A DNA stretch of 64,000 nucleotides from Clostridium cellulovorans 743B (GCF_000145275.1 NC_014393.1:496001-560000); one strand, 5' to 3'. Counted from the first letter of the stretch, positions 44,227-53,313 are shown. Numbers and translations: made by a program. The notes: generated from the sequence alone by a model not told the origin.

Positions 44227-44342
44227 TATAGATTTTTAATCGTAACATATAAAGTTGTTATCATAGGTTTAAAAAGATATAGAACAAAGTGAGATTTATA
44301 ATTTTTTCAATAAGGTTATAAATGCATAGTTACAATAAGTCT

Positions 44343-44380
44343 AGGGCATTCAAAATATACGAGAATGCCCTTTAATTTTT
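44343..44380. terminator. Terminator between selO and the convergent peptidase gene
   Basis: AGGGCATTC (44343-44351) pairs with GAATGCCCT (44363-44371), with T-rich DNA on the plus side, between two convergent genes. Confidence 0.7.
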
Positions 44381-45256
44381 TTAGTTTTCAAAAACTCTTT
44401 TAACTCCTACAAGTCTTTTTGTAAAATATTCATCAGATAAGGAGGTTATAGTAACCGATCCAATACTGCCGCTTGCGTGTATAAAATCATTGTTACCGAT
44501 ATAAATGCCAACATGAGAAATCAGATTTAAATATTTTTTTGAATCAGGTTTTGAACTGAAAAATAAAAGATCGCCAGGTTTCATATCTGAGGGATTAGGA
44601 TTTATGGAGGTAGAAATCGAATAATATTGAGGTTGTGCATCTCTTGGCAAATCAACACCATTAACACGGCAACAAATATAGGTTAAACCAGAACAATCAA
44701 TACCCCATGCACTCACTCCACCCCAAAGATAAGGGACTCCTAAAAATTTTTTTGCGGTGTCTACAAAATCAATACCTGTAGTTTTAAGAATATGAGTTCC
44801 CGATGCTGTTTCTAGTGTATCAGTATCTTCTAACCAACCTATCCTATTCATAGTGAGATCTACTTTATACCAGTTGTTTATTTTTTCTATAACAGGTAGT
44901 TCTGTTCCTAAAGTTATTTCTTTTATTATTGAAGTTCCATTCATTGCTGAAAAAATACTTTTCATCTTGGATTTTATTACAACTTTTGTAGGAAGAGGAT
45001 TATTAATGGTTTTATATATTTTATCTGATTTAACCCAACCAATGTACCCATCGACTACTTCGACTTTTGTCCAACCTAAGATTTCTCTTTCTATATTAAC
45101 TTCTTGACAAAGGAGTGTTTGAGTTACTCTTTCAGAATTAGTCTTTGCAGATCTATAAACATCAACAACAGAGTCATTAATAATGCAAATATTGTAGGGT
45201 ATGAAATTTTTAAAAAGGTTTATTGCCTTCTGGAATATAAAGAAACGTTTATTCAA
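44381..45256 (-). CDS. NlpC/P60 peptidase with SH3 repeats
   Basis: A 291-residue muropeptide hydrolase. Two bacterial SH3-like regions (about residues 30-85 and 100-155) precede an NlpC/P60 domain. In that domain the catalytic Cys is in GIDCSGLTYICC, His in LISHVGIYIG and a third polar residue in FIHASG. The layout matches YkfC-type gamma-D-glutamyl-L-diamino-acid endopeptidases that recycle cell-wall peptides. The N-terminus has a moderately hydrophobic stretch but no standard signal peptide, so it may be cytosolic. TTG 45256 has AAAGGAG 9-10 nt upstream; a TTG nine bases earlier is too close to it. Confidence 0.85.
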   Translation of the reverse strand: MNKRFFIFQKAINLFKNFIPYNICIINDSVVDVYRSAKTNSERVTQTLLCQEVNIEREILGWTKVEVVDGYIGWVKSDKIYKTINNPLPTKVVIKSKMKSIFSAMNGTSIIKEITLGTELPVIEKINNWYKVDLTMNRIGWLEDTDTLETASGTHILKTTGIDFVDTAKKFLGVPYLWGGVSAWGIDCSGLTYICCRVNGVDLPRDAQPQYYSISTSINPNPSDMKPGDLLFFSSKPDSKKYLNLISHVGIYIGNNDFIHASGSIGSVTITSLSDEYFTKRLVGVKRVFEN

Positions 45257-45674
45257 AACACACAACTCCTTTAAATGAAAAATATATGAGTAAGAGAATC
45301 ATTTTATCTATATAATATGGAGCTTGGATTAAGTATGTTACTTAAAGGGAGTGTTATATTATATGAAAGAAATGAATATCTTAATAGGAATTTTGTTGAT
45401 TTTTTAAGAAGCTTTTAGATAAATTTTAAGCAGGTTTATTAGTGTTGAATTTAAGATAACTCTCTTTTGTTCTTGCTGTACTAATCATTATACGTACACA
45501 GAGAATAAGGATTTTAAAGTTAAGATAATGTACATTATGTGTAAAGCAAATGTTAAATATTGATATTTATACGAGTAATATTAAAATTAAGGGATAATAA
45601 GGGTTGACTTGTAATAGGCAACATTGTAATATTTTCGTAGAAATGATATTACTATTAAAAAGGGGGGATTTCCA
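45257..45674. other. Divergent intergenic region
   Basis: About 420 bp. It holds one strong plus-strand promoter (45604-45632) and A+T-rich DNA otherwise. No gene is supported. Confidence 0.5.
45604..45632 (+). promoter_or_regulatory. Promoter of the small secreted protein gene
   Basis: TTGACT (45604-45609) and TAATAT (45627-45632) are 17 bp apart, about 45 bp before the start codon. Confidence 0.65.
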
Positions 45675-46079
45675 ATGATGACAAAGTTAAGAAGTAAAGT
45701 GTTTTCATTTATATTAACAATTTTAGCTGCTATTTCATTTATGGCAGTTCCAGCTAGTGCTCTTACATATTCAAGTTCATCTGTAAAGAGTAGTTGGACA
45801 AATAGTTCATATACGTATTATTCAGCAAATATAGTTAATAATGATGTTCAAATCCAAGGTGGCATTTCATATTCCCAGGCTATATCAAGAATCAAGGCAG
45901 GTCAGAGTGTAATGTGCTATAGCAAATCTACTGCACGTAATATTGCATATGCTGCTGGAGGAAACAAGACACCTGTTGGACCTGAAATTCACGGTTCACT
46001 GAATAATGGTTATTATTACCATTACCATGTTTACAACAGAGCTACTCATGCACATATTTGGTATTATTCACAAAGCTAA
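45675..46079 (+). CDS. Secreted small protein with His/aromatic-rich C-terminus (possible toxin)
   Basis: A 134-residue protein with a clear signal peptide (KLRSKVFSFILTILAAISFMAVPASA, cleavage expected after ASA near residue 29). The mature part is about 105 residues, Ser/Tyr-rich, and ends in NGYYYHYHVYNRATHAHIWYY. The repeated H-x-H and final H-x-H-x-W-Y look like a metal or catalytic site and recall the ends of small secreted toxin domains of Firmicutes, but I cannot name the family. AGGGGGG lies before the ATG. A cytosolic protein follows after an internal terminator, so a toxin-immunity pair is possible but inferred. Confidence 0.7.
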   Translation: MMTKLRSKVFSFILTILAAISFMAVPASALTYSSSSVKSSWTNSSYTYYSANIVNNDVQIQGGISYSQAISRIKAGQSVMCYSKSTARNIAYAAGGNKTPVGPEIHGSLNNGYYYHYHVYNRATHAHIWYYSQS

Positions 46080-46133
46080 TAGGAAGCATGAAAGATTCAT
46101 AATAAAAACAAAAACAGTGTATACTACAATAAG

Positions 46134-46168
46134 CAAAAGCCTTCTTTAATAGTATGGCTTTTGTTTTT
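46134..46168 (+). terminator. Hairpin-T terminator between the secreted protein and its partner
   Basis: CAAAAGCC (46134-46141) pairs with GGCTTTTG (46156-46163), followed by five T. It lies inside the two-gene unit and would lower expression of the downstream gene relative to the first. Confidence 0.7.
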
Positions 46169-46187
46169 ATACAAGGAGGGATTTATT

Positions 46188-46634
46188 TTGTATAGTTTGA
46201 ATAACAACCCAGAAGGTCAGGTTTATAAAGAACTTTTAGATATTGCATTTGATGCTTGTGATGAATTTATCCTGGTTCAGAGACCGGATATGGATTTTGA
46301 AGAAAGTGCTCAAAGGATTATCAAATTATTAGAACCTTTCCTAATAGAAAAAAAGAAAAGCAGAAGTTGGCCAGGAACAACACTGCTAGAGCAGATTGCT
46401 GATGTTTACAGATATAGAGCAGATAAAGAAGCTCAAAAGATTCTCCTTGAAGCAACAGAAAGTTTATATTCATGGGTACAGCCTAAACTACCAGAAGACT
46501 TATGTTTCTTTAAAAATAAAAATACATGGATGTCTAGCACAGCGCATGAAAGACAATGTGATTTTGAAAGCCTATCAGATGATGAGGTTTTAAGGCTTAA
46601 AAAACTTTCTGGTTTACAAATCCGAAAAATATAA
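46188..46634 (+). CDS. Cytosolic protein of unknown function (possible immunity protein)
   Basis: A 148-residue soluble helical protein without signal or membrane segment. A conserved-looking stretch, SRSWPGTTLLEQIADVYRYR, is followed by YSWVQPKLPEDLCFFKNKN and STAHERQCDF. I recall similar WPGT...LPEDL...AHE proteins in Firmicutes without assigned function. TTG 46188 is used, with AAGGAGGG 7 nt upstream; a longer frame starting at 46161 lies in the terminator. Its position directly after a small secreted protein is the main reason to propose an immunity role. Confidence 0.65.
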   Translation: MYSLNNNPEGQVYKELLDIAFDACDEFILVQRPDMDFEESAQRIIKLLEPFLIEKKKSRSWPGTTLLEQIADVYRYRADKEAQKILLEATESLYSWVQPKLPEDLCFFKNKNTWMSSTAHERQCDFESLSDDEVLRLKKLSGLQIRKI

Positions 46635-46670
46635 TAAATTAATAGATTTAAATAAAACTAGATGTTATTA

Positions 46671-46704
46671 GAAGGTTTCTGAGGATATTACCTTGGAACT
46701 TTTA
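46671..46704 (+). terminator. Probable terminator
   Basis: GGTTTCTGAGG and CCTTGGAACTT pair around ATATTA with G-U pairs and a bulge, followed by T-rich DNA. The core resembles the terminator at 53314-53350, including TTCTGAGGAT and TTACCT. Confidence 0.55.
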
Positions 46705-46789
46705 TTTTTAAGAAGATAAAAACAATCTTATTCAATTTAGCAGACAAGTATAAATAATTATAATAAGTTTTATAAGAGAAAAGCTAAAA

Positions 46790-46850
46790 GCCATTGTAAA
46801 AATGACTATCTATCAATTGTAAACAGCATAGTTCATACAATGGCATTTTG
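46790..46850. terminator. Possible bidirectional terminator of the ABC operon
   Basis: GCCATTGTA (46790-46798) pairs with TACAATGGC (46836-46844) with a long loop, and ATTTTGTT follows on the plus side. On the minus strand it sits 150 bp after the permease stop. Confidence 0.5.
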
Positions 46851-46993
46851 TTATTTATTTTATAGTATGTAAGCTTCAATAATGAAACTCCATTTAAAAT
46901 TCTGTGGCATAGCCACAAAGTTTGATAGGTTGAGAGACAACTTTATTGCAACATATATAGTAAAGGGTTTATACTTTTAATATTTGTAATAAC

Positions 46994-47848
46994 TTATCCT
47001 ATGTCTTTTTTTCTAAAGTTCATAATGCTCATAAGAATGAAAAATATTAGATATGCGAATACATAAACTATCATCCAGCCACTTGGAGTAGTTGAAGCTC
47101 CTCCAGTCATGCCAAAGCCCATTAGTGGACTAAATGCCCCTAAGGAGGTAAAAATAGTAGAAATCATTTTTCTATAAACTACTTCAAAAGGGGAAATTAA
47201 GCTAGAAATTATTCCTAAGGTGGAAAGGGAAGAGTTGCTAGTAAATGTTCCAACTTGTTCTATTACTCCGCCTATTGTCCCAAGGATGTATATAGCAATT
47301 ATTAAGATTCCATTGTTTAAAGTTTTAAATATAGTACTTCCATAAAGAGCTAGAGCTAATATAGTTAGAGGTTCAAGGATAAAGAACAAGAAACCTTTAG
47401 CTAAAGCTACTATCCCGAAGGTTTCAATAATAGATATTTTAGTCATAGTTGATAGAAGAATTACTGCTATAAAAAGAATAGCACTGTATAAAATAATAAG
47501 AACAGCTGTGCCAAAATATTTTCCAATAATATATGAACTTCTTTTAATCGGCTTTGTTAAAATGGTCAAAACAGTACCACTTTCTATTTCGGAAGATACT
47601 ATGCCTATAGACAGCATAACAGTTAAAAAGGCTACAAGCATGCTTGAAAAATAAAATCCTAGTATAGAGATTATAGAGGAAAAACCCGAAATCATGCTTA
47701 TTACGCTATCATTCATATTTATGTTTTTTCCTATATATCTGAATATTATTGATAATAGGATAAGATACAATATAGTTAGTATGCCTATAAAATGAAAGAT
47801 TTTCTTTCTATAGATTTCTTTAAAGGTTGACAGTGCGATGGCCAACAT
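46994..47848 (-). CDS. ABC-2 type permease
   Basis: A 284-residue membrane protein with about six hydrophobic segments, of the ABC-2 exporter class (IFHFIGILTILYLILLSIIF; FYFSSMLVAFLTVMLSIGIVSSEIESGTVLTILTKPIKRSSYIIGKY is the typical coupling region). Its start overlaps the end of the ATPase gene by one base. The pair is the last part of a minus-strand operon led by an ECF sigma factor, so the pump is probably an envelope-stress or antibiotic-defence exporter. The substrate is unknown. Confidence 0.85.
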   Translation of the reverse strand: MLAIALSTFKEIYRKKIFHFIGILTILYLILLSIIFRYIGKNINMNDSVISMISGFSSIISILGFYFSSMLVAFLTVMLSIGIVSSEIESGTVLTILTKPIKRSSYIIGKYFGTAVLIILYSAILFIAVILLSTMTKISIIETFGIVALAKGFLFFILEPLTILALALYGSTIFKTLNNGILIIAIYILGTIGGVIEQVGTFTSNSSLSTLGIISSLISPFEVVYRKMISTIFTSLGAFSPLMGFGMTGGASTTPSGWMIVYVFAYLIFFILMSIMNFRKKDIG

Positions 47849-48753
47849 TATTCTTGCCCCCTTTCAACAAGCTTAATAAATAACTCTTCCAAGCTATTTC
47901 TATGAGGTGTAAGACCATAGAGTTTTCCACCACCAGCTATAATTAATGATGCAATGTCATGTATTTGTCGGTTCTGGTTTATATGCATTTTTATATTTTT
48001 CCCATCGAAAACTACATCTTCATCAATTTTTTCAAGCTTATTTAAAATTTCATTAGTTATATCTTCAGCATGAATGTCTAAAACCGTGTCTCCTTCTAAG
48101 AGCTCATTCATTTTACCTTGCTTTATGATGGTTCCTTTACTGATAATTGCTGCACTATCACATACCATCTCTACTTCACTTAGAAGATGACTATTTAAAA
48201 ATACAGTTTTTCCTCTGTTTTTTAATTCAATCATAATATCTCTAACTTCTTTTCTGCCAATAGGGTCTAGAGCAGAAGTTGGTTCATCTAAAAATAGAAG
48301 TTCTGGATCGCAAAGGAGAGCACTGGCAATGCCTATTCGCTGTTGCATTCCTTTACTGTAGGTTCCGATTTTATTCTTTTCAGCCCCTTTTAGATTGACG
48401 ATTTCAAGGACTTCATCTATTTTTTTTGTTGAAGTCTTTTTATCTAGCTTATATAGTGAAGCGTGGAAGGACAGGAGGTCTAGTCCTGTCATCCATTCTT
48501 GATATTTAAAAAGTTCAGGTAAGTAACCTATTTTTCTCTTTGCTTCAATGTCACCAATGGGTTTACCTAGTATATTTGCAGTCCCTGAGGTAGGAAATAG
48601 TAATCCTACAATAGTTTTTATAAAGGTACTTTTACCAGCACCATTTGGACCTAAAAATCCATAAATTTCGCCTTGAGGAACAGCTATACTTATATCTTTA
48701 CAACCTTTATTATTCTTATATATTTTAGAAAGGTTTTCTGTCTCAATCACCAA
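47848..48753 (-). CDS. ABC transporter ATPase
   Basis: A 301-residue exporter-type ATPase. Walker A is GPNGAGKST, the Q-loop and LPELFKYQEWMTGL follow, the signature is YSKGMQQRIGIA, Walker B is LLFLDEPTSALDP, and the H-loop NSHLLSEVE is intact. The C-terminal extension (about 220-301) is typical of NatA/BcrA-like pumps. It lies five bases after the anti-sigma gene and abuts the permease gene. Confidence 0.92.
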   Translation of the reverse strand: MVIETENLSKIYKNNKGCKDISIAVPQGEIYGFLGPNGAGKSTFIKTIVGLLFPTSGTANILGKPIGDIEAKRKIGYLPELFKYQEWMTGLDLLSFHASLYKLDKKTSTKKIDEVLEIVNLKGAEKNKIGTYSKGMQQRIGIASALLCDPELLFLDEPTSALDPIGRKEVRDIMIELKNRGKTVFLNSHLLSEVEMVCDSAAIISKGTIIKQGKMNELLEGDTVLDIHAEDITNEILNKLEKIDEDVVFDGKNIKMHINQNRQIHDIASLIIAGGGKLYGLTPHRNSLEELFIKLVERGQE

Positions 48754-48758
48754 TTATA

Positions 48759-49856
48759 TCACCTCATAGTTTTTGCAATTTCGAGAATTTCATTTTTATC
48801 AACATTACCATAAAGACTAATTAACACATCATTTTTAAGGATTAAGACATAAGAGTTTTTGTTTTCATTAGTGTCTTCAAAATGTCCCACAGCTTTTGTG
48901 CCACCTAAATCTAATTCTTCAAATTCATTTTCTACATTAGGAACATATAATGTATTTTGCCAATCCTTCATGGATTTTAATTGTTTTTGAATGTTTGGAG
49001 GCAGCACGGATAATTCTGAAAGCGCGTTGAATATTTCATCAACATTTGCATCAGCTGGTGCAAGAAGTTCTGGAACTTTACTTTCCGTTACTGATATATG
49101 CTTGTTATCTGCAACATCTCTATAGCTGACATTTAATATTCCTGAAGTGTTAAACGAAAAAGTTTTCCCGTCTAAGTCTTTAGGAAAAATATTTTTACCA
49201 CCTAAAGATTTAAGAATTTCATTTACATTTTCTACATTAAGAGTAAAGTCTATTTTTGAAGGTTCATCTATTACGACGCTTTCTATAGTCTTATCTGAAA
49301 GAGCCGTTGGAAGAGATAGTGTGAATGGTAAAGTAGTCTTTGCTTCATCGAGGGTTACAGTCTTTCGTTCACCACCGTGGAAGTTTACTTTACCTATTTT
49401 ATCAATATCTATATCTGTCTTATGTTCTTGCAATGCTTTCTCGAGGTCATTAATATCAGATAGAGAAATATCTACACTTTTAATCTCTTTTGCTCTAAAA
49501 ATTGATACTGCATCTATAATTGTCGCTCTTATTGGTTCTACTGTGACACAAGTAGTTATTGCAAGAGCTGCACAGGCAGCTACAGCTATATTTTTATATT
49601 TTTTCATATCTTTAAACACTCCTTTTTTACTTTTCATTTCTATATTTAAATTTGTTGGTTTTAGATTGCTTACATTAAAATCTTCCTTATATACATTTAG
49701 TTTTTCCAAAGTAAACTTATTTAAAGAGTTTAATTCTGTATAAGTTTCCTTACACTTTTCACATTGAGAAAGATGAATTTCTATCTCTTTCATTTCGAAA
49801 TCATTAAGTTCTTTATCAATATATGCCTGAATCAATCCCTCATTTGGACATTTCAT
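48759..49856 (-). CDS. Anti-sigma factor with zinc-finger ZAS domain
   Basis: A 365-residue membrane-anchored anti-sigma factor. The N-terminal ZAS domain (residues 1-45) has the H-x3-C-x2-C zinc motif in HLSQCEKC. A single membrane segment lies near residues 85-110 (NIAVAACAALAITTCVTVEPI). The C-terminal 250 residues are extracytoplasmic, with a DUF4367-like character. It should hold the ECF sigma encoded just upstream inactive until an envelope signal arrives. Its start overlaps the sigma stop by four bases, the usual translational coupling. Confidence 0.85.
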   Translation of the reverse strand: MKCPNEGLIQAYIDKELNDFEMKEIEIHLSQCEKCKETYTELNSLNKFTLEKLNVYKEDFNVSNLKPTNLNIEMKSKKGVFKDMKKYKNIAVAACAALAITTCVTVEPIRATIIDAVSIFRAKEIKSVDISLSDINDLEKALQEHKTDIDIDKIGKVNFHGGERKTVTLDEAKTTLPFTLSLPTALSDKTIESVVIDEPSKIDFTLNVENVNEILKSLGGKNIFPKDLDGKTFSFNTSGILNVSYRDVADNKHISVTESKVPELLAPADANVDEIFNALSELSVLPPNIQKQLKSMKDWQNTLYVPNVENEFEELDLGGTKAVGHFEDTNENKNSYVLILKNDVLISLYGNVDKNEILEIAKTMR

Positions 49857-50389
49857 TTTCTATTCACCCCTTCTTCTGCTTTTAAGTAGTTTTCTTTAAA
49901 TTTAGCTTGTGCTCTTGAGATAACTGTGCCCACAGAATTTTTATCAATTTTGATTGTTTCTGCAATTTCACTATATTTATATCCTGAAAACTTAAGAAGT
50001 AAACACATTCTGTCTCTTGGGGAAAGCATATTTAAGACTTTTCTAGTTAAGTTTATTTCGCAATTATTAATGGCAATTTCTTCAATTGAAATTATGTTAC
50101 TTACTTCTTTTTCATAGATTATCTCATTTTTATTTTCATGGTTTTTCTTATCTCTTATATAGTTATATGAAATGTTAGTAGAAACCTTATTTAGCCACGC
50201 AGCAATATTATCATGGTCAGGTGGTGAATTATATAACTTCATAAATACCTCCTGTGTTAAATCTTCAGCAACATGCATATCCCCAGTGAGGTAGGATATT
50301 TTTTTGTAAATGGGGTTATAAAATTCTTCGTATATATTTTTTAAGCTTTGCTTATCTTTTTTCTTTTTAAAATAGCTGATAACACCCAT
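49853..50389 (-). CDS. ECF RNA polymerase sigma factor
   Basis: A 178-residue sigma-70 factor of the ECF group with only regions 2 and 4. Region 2 is NPIYKKISYLTGDMHVAEDLTQEVFMKLYNSPPD...WLNKVSTNISYNYIRD; region 4 is MLSPRDRMCLLLKFSGYKYSEIAETIKIDKNSVGTVISRAQAKFKE. It heads the operon with its anti-sigma and an ABC exporter, so it probably autoregulates this operon. The start at 50389 follows an AGGAGG-like site on the minus strand. Confidence 0.93.
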   Translation of the reverse strand: MGVISYFKKKKDKQSLKNIYEEFYNPIYKKISYLTGDMHVAEDLTQEVFMKLYNSPPDHDNIAAWLNKVSTNISYNYIRDKKNHENKNEIIYEKEVSNIISIEEIAINNCEINLTRKVLNMLSPRDRMCLLLKFSGYKYSEIAETIKIDKNSVGTVISRAQAKFKENYLKAEEGVNRK

Positions 50390-50997
50390 ACTTTTGCTTT
50401 TATTCCTCCTCTCTAGGTATCATGATTCAAAAGCTTTTGATAATAGATTTTTTTGTTTAATTTCGGTACCTATATTATTAACACATAAGAGCTAGAGTTT
50501 GTGACAAAGTGTTAGAAAAAAATTTTTTAAATTTATTTGGATGTATAAATCCTTTAATTTAAATACACATTTAAGCGGTTAAAATATTTAAATATATATT
50601 CAATAGGATTTCAACATGGAATAGTGTGATACCTTTTTTATTGATCTTGTTATGAAGTATCAATATATAAAAACTAAGTTTTATTATAAAGTTTTAAATT
50701 TATTAAAAGCAAAGAATTAGTCCTAAAATATGAATTCGAAAATTATGTAAGATAAATTCAAGTGAATCCTTAAGATAAGAATTTTATGGCAAACTTAAAT
50801 AAGAAAAATTAGTTAATAGTAAAGAGTATTATTAGATTTTACATAAAATCAAAGTTAAATTGAGCCTAGTAGCGAAAACGCTAATTATGTCGTTTGTTGA
50901 CATGCGTCCAAGCTATATGGTATCATTCATATTATAGCGTCAATTTAGTGTGATAAATTGATAAAGAGATAAAAGACTAAAAAATTATGGAGGGGCT
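50390..50997. other. Divergent intergenic region between the sigma operon and an amino-acid transporter
   Basis: About 610 bp with no gene. Signals found are a small hairpin TAGCG/CGCTA (50870-50883), a plus-strand promoter (50897-50926) and an inverted repeat TCAATTTA/TAAATTGA (50940-50961) just downstream that could be an operator. The rest is A+T-rich. Confidence 0.5.
50897..50926 (+). promoter_or_regulatory. Promoter of the amino-acid ABC operon
   Basis: TTGACA (50897-50902) and TATCAT (50921-50926) are 18 bp apart. An 8-bp inverted repeat at 50940-50961 overlaps the start of the leader and may bind a repressor. Confidence 0.6.
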
Positions 50998-51789
50998 ATG
51001 AGAAAAAAATTAGGGTTATTATTAGTAATAGTACTTGTATTTACTTCATTGGTTGGATGTGGAAGTAAGAGTTCAGAAGTAAAAAAAGAGAAATTTACTG
51101 TTGGATTTGATGCGGAATTTGAGCCATATGGTTTTATGAACGAAAATGGGGAATATGTAGGGTTCGATCTTGATTTAGCACAAGAAGTCTGCAAGCGTAA
51201 CAATTGGGAATTAGTAAAACAGCCGATAGATTGGGACGCAAAGGATATGGAATTAGAGTCTGGTTCCATTGATTGTATTTGGAATGGTTTTACTATCAAT
51301 GGGCGTGAAGATAAATATACATGGAGTTCTCCTTATGTAAACAATAGTCAAGTATTTGTAGCAACGACTTCTTCTGGTGTAAAGAAGAAAAATGATTTAG
51401 CCGGAAAGATAGTTGCAGTACAAAAAGACTCTTCTGCATTAGCAGCATTAAATGCTGAAGAAAATGCAGGGCTTAAAAACTCTTTTGCTAAAATAGTAGA
51501 GTTTGGTGATTACAATACTGCTTTTATGGAATTAGAAATGGGCACTGTTGATTCTATAGCAATGGATATTGGTGTTGCAAAAGCTCAGATGGAATCTCGT
51601 GATAACAAAAAGTTCAATATATTAGAGCAGTATCTCTCAACAGAAAAATACGGAGTTGGATTTTTACTAGGAAACGAAAAGCTTAGAGATAAAGTAGAGA
51701 CTTCATTACAAGAAATGTTGAAGGATGGAACTTTCTTAGAAATCGCAACAAAGTGGAAGTTACAAGATAGTATTTGTTTAGGCGAATAG
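50998..51789 (+). CDS. Amino-acid ABC transporter substrate-binding lipoprotein
   Basis: A 263-residue family 3 extracellular solute-binding protein, lipid-anchored: the signal LLLVIVLVFTSLVGC ends in a lipobox Cys near residue 21. VGFDAEFEPYGFMNENGEYVGFDLDLAQEV is the standard ligand-binding opening, and later SIDCIWNGFTINGRE, followed by KTPY-like SSPYVNNSQVF, contacts the ligand. The ligand is a polar or sulfur-containing amino acid, not fixed by sequence. GGAGGGG precedes the ATG. An intrinsic terminator separates it from the permease gene. Confidence 0.9.
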   Translation: MRKKLGLLLVIVLVFTSLVGCGSKSSEVKKEKFTVGFDAEFEPYGFMNENGEYVGFDLDLAQEVCKRNNWELVKQPIDWDAKDMELESGSIDCIWNGFTINGREDKYTWSSPYVNNSQVFVATTSSGVKKKNDLAGKIVAVQKDSSALAALNAEENAGLKNSFAKIVEFGDYNTAFMELEMGTVDSIAMDIGVAKAQMESRDNKKFNILEQYLSTEKYGVGFLLGNEKLRDKVETSLQEMLKDGTFLEIATKWKLQDSICLGE

Positions 51790-51794
51790 TTAAT

Positions 51795-51824
51795 AAAAAA
51801 AGGCAGATCACCTGCCTTTTTTAG
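51795..51824 (+). terminator. Internal terminator of the amino-acid ABC operon
   Basis: AAAAAGGCAG and CTGCCTTTTT pair around a 5-nt loop (ATCAC), starting six bases after the binding-protein stop. It should allow the binding protein to be made in excess over the membrane parts. Confidence 0.85.
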
Positions 51825-51856
51825 GTTAAATGATTATCTAAAATGGAGGAACTTTT

Positions 51857-52507
51857 ATGAGTTTGTCAATTATGTTATCACAATTAGGAAAGGGATTTAT
51901 TTATACTATTGAGATTTTTGCACTTACCTTACTGTTTGCATTGCCACTTGGATTACTTATATCTTTTGGTAGAATGTCAAAAAACTTTTTGGTACGTGCA
52001 GTAACTAAATTTTATATCTCAGTGATGCGTGGTACGCCACTAATGCTACAATTAATTGTAGTTTATTTTGCACCATATTATGTGTTTAAAATCCAGCTTG
52101 GAAATTCATATCGTTTTATAGCGGTTATTATTGCATTTGTATTAAATTATGCAGCGTACTTTGCTGAGATATATCGTTCAGGAATTGAATCTATACCAGT
52201 AGGACAATATGAAGCTGCGAAGGTATTAGGTTATACGAAAAGCCAAACTTTCTTTAAAATTATATTGCCACAGGTCATTAAACGTATTTTACCACCAGTA
52301 ACTAATGAAACAATTACCTTGGTAAAAGACACCTCTTTAGCTTTTGTATTATCTATTGTAGAAATGTTCACTGCGGCAAAACAAGTTGCAGCTTCAGGGA
52401 CAACAATGATGCCATTAATGGTTGCAGGCTTGTTCTATTATATATTTAATTTATTAGTTGCTATAGCAATGGAACAAGTTGAAAAGAAACTAAGCTATTA
52501 CAGATAA
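51857..52507 (+). CDS. Amino-acid ABC transporter permease (HisM family)
   Basis: A 216-residue inner-membrane permease of the polar amino-acid class with about five segments. The family motif AAYFAEIYRSGIESIPVGQYEAAKVLG is complete (EAA loop), preceded by the conserved RGTPLMLQL. It should dimerise and couple to the ATPase encoded 11 bp downstream. ATGGAGG precedes the ATG. Confidence 0.93.
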   Translation: MSLSIMLSQLGKGFIYTIEIFALTLLFALPLGLLISFGRMSKNFLVRAVTKFYISVMRGTPLMLQLIVVYFAPYYVFKIQLGNSYRFIAVIIAFVLNYAAYFAEIYRSGIESIPVGQYEAAKVLGYTKSQTFFKIILPQVIKRILPPVTNETITLVKDTSLAFVLSIVEMFTAAKQVAASGTTMMPLMVAGLFYYIFNLLVAIAMEQVEKKLSYYR

Positions 52508-52518
52508 AGGAGAATATT

Positions 52519-53277
52519 ATGAAGATATTGGAAATTAATAACATGAAAAAATCTTTTGATAACTTAGAAGTAATCAAAGATATCTCATTATCCGTAAATG
52601 AAGGTGAGGTTTTATCTATTATTGGTCCGTCAGGTTCGGGTAAATCTACAGTGTTACGTTGTGCAACAATGCTTGAAACAATGGATAGTGGGGAACTTAT
52701 TTATCTTGGTGAGCATGCAGCTCGTAAGGATGTAGACGGTAAAAGTATATATGCCTCAAAAAAAAATTTGAAGAGAATTCATAAACATTTCGGTTTAGTA
52801 TTTCAAAATTTCAATCTTTTCCCACACTATACTGTTTTAAAAAATATCATTGATGCTCCTATAACTGTAGATAAGATTAGCAAAAAAGAAGCAGAGGAAC
52901 GTGCAATGGTGCTTCTAAAAAAACTAGGATTAGAAGATAAAAAGGACGCTTATCCATTTCAATTATCAGGTGGACAACAACAACGTGTATCAATAGCTAG
53001 AGCATTGGCACTTCAGCCTAAAATACTTTTCTTTGATGAACCTACTTCCGCATTAGACCCTGAATTAACAGGAGAAGTATTAAAGGTTATTAAAGAGTTA
53101 GCTAAAGAAAAAATGACGATGATTATAGTTACTCATGAAATGCAGTTTGCTAAAGAACTTTCAGATAGGATTATTTTTATGGAGAATGGAATAATTCAAG
53201 AAGAAGGCACACCTGAGGAAGTGTTTACGACTGATAATTCTCGTGTTAAAGAATTCATAGGCAAGTTCATAGGATAG
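52519..53277 (+). CDS. Amino-acid ABC transporter ATPase (GlnQ/HisP family)
   Basis: A 252-residue ATPase. Walker A is GPSGSGKSTVLR, the Q-loop is VFQNFNLFPHYTVL, the signature LSGGQQQRVSIARAL, Walker B ILFFDEPTSALDPEL, and the H-loop VTHEMQFA. An insertion ARKDVDGKSIYASKKNLKRIHK after strand three is common in the cystine/polar amino-acid branch. It completes a typical importer with the two upstream genes. A strong terminator follows. Confidence 0.95.
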   Translation: MKILEINNMKKSFDNLEVIKDISLSVNEGEVLSIIGPSGSGKSTVLRCATMLETMDSGELIYLGEHAARKDVDGKSIYASKKNLKRIHKHFGLVFQNFNLFPHYTVLKNIIDAPITVDKISKKEAEERAMVLLKKLGLEDKKDAYPFQLSGGQQQRVSIARALALQPKILFFDEPTSALDPELTGEVLKVIKELAKEKMTMIIVTHEMQFAKELSDRIIFMENGIIQEEGTPEEVFTTDNSRVKEFIGKFIG

Positions 53278-53313
53278 TTAAAAATATATTTTATATATAA
53301 ATAGTGGTTATTA

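Larger units (their letters stand above)
46635..46993. other. Intergenic region with two hairpins
   Basis: About 360 bp between the plus-strand gene and the end of the minus-strand ABC operon. Hairpins lie at 46671-46704 and 46790-46844. No gene is supported. Confidence 0.5.

Noticed and set aside
49147..49743. Open frame of 198 codons on the plus strand opposite the anti-sigma gene
   Set aside because: It is antisense to a well-supported gene with a clear ZAS motif and coupling to the sigma gene. It has no ribosome site or recognisable domain.
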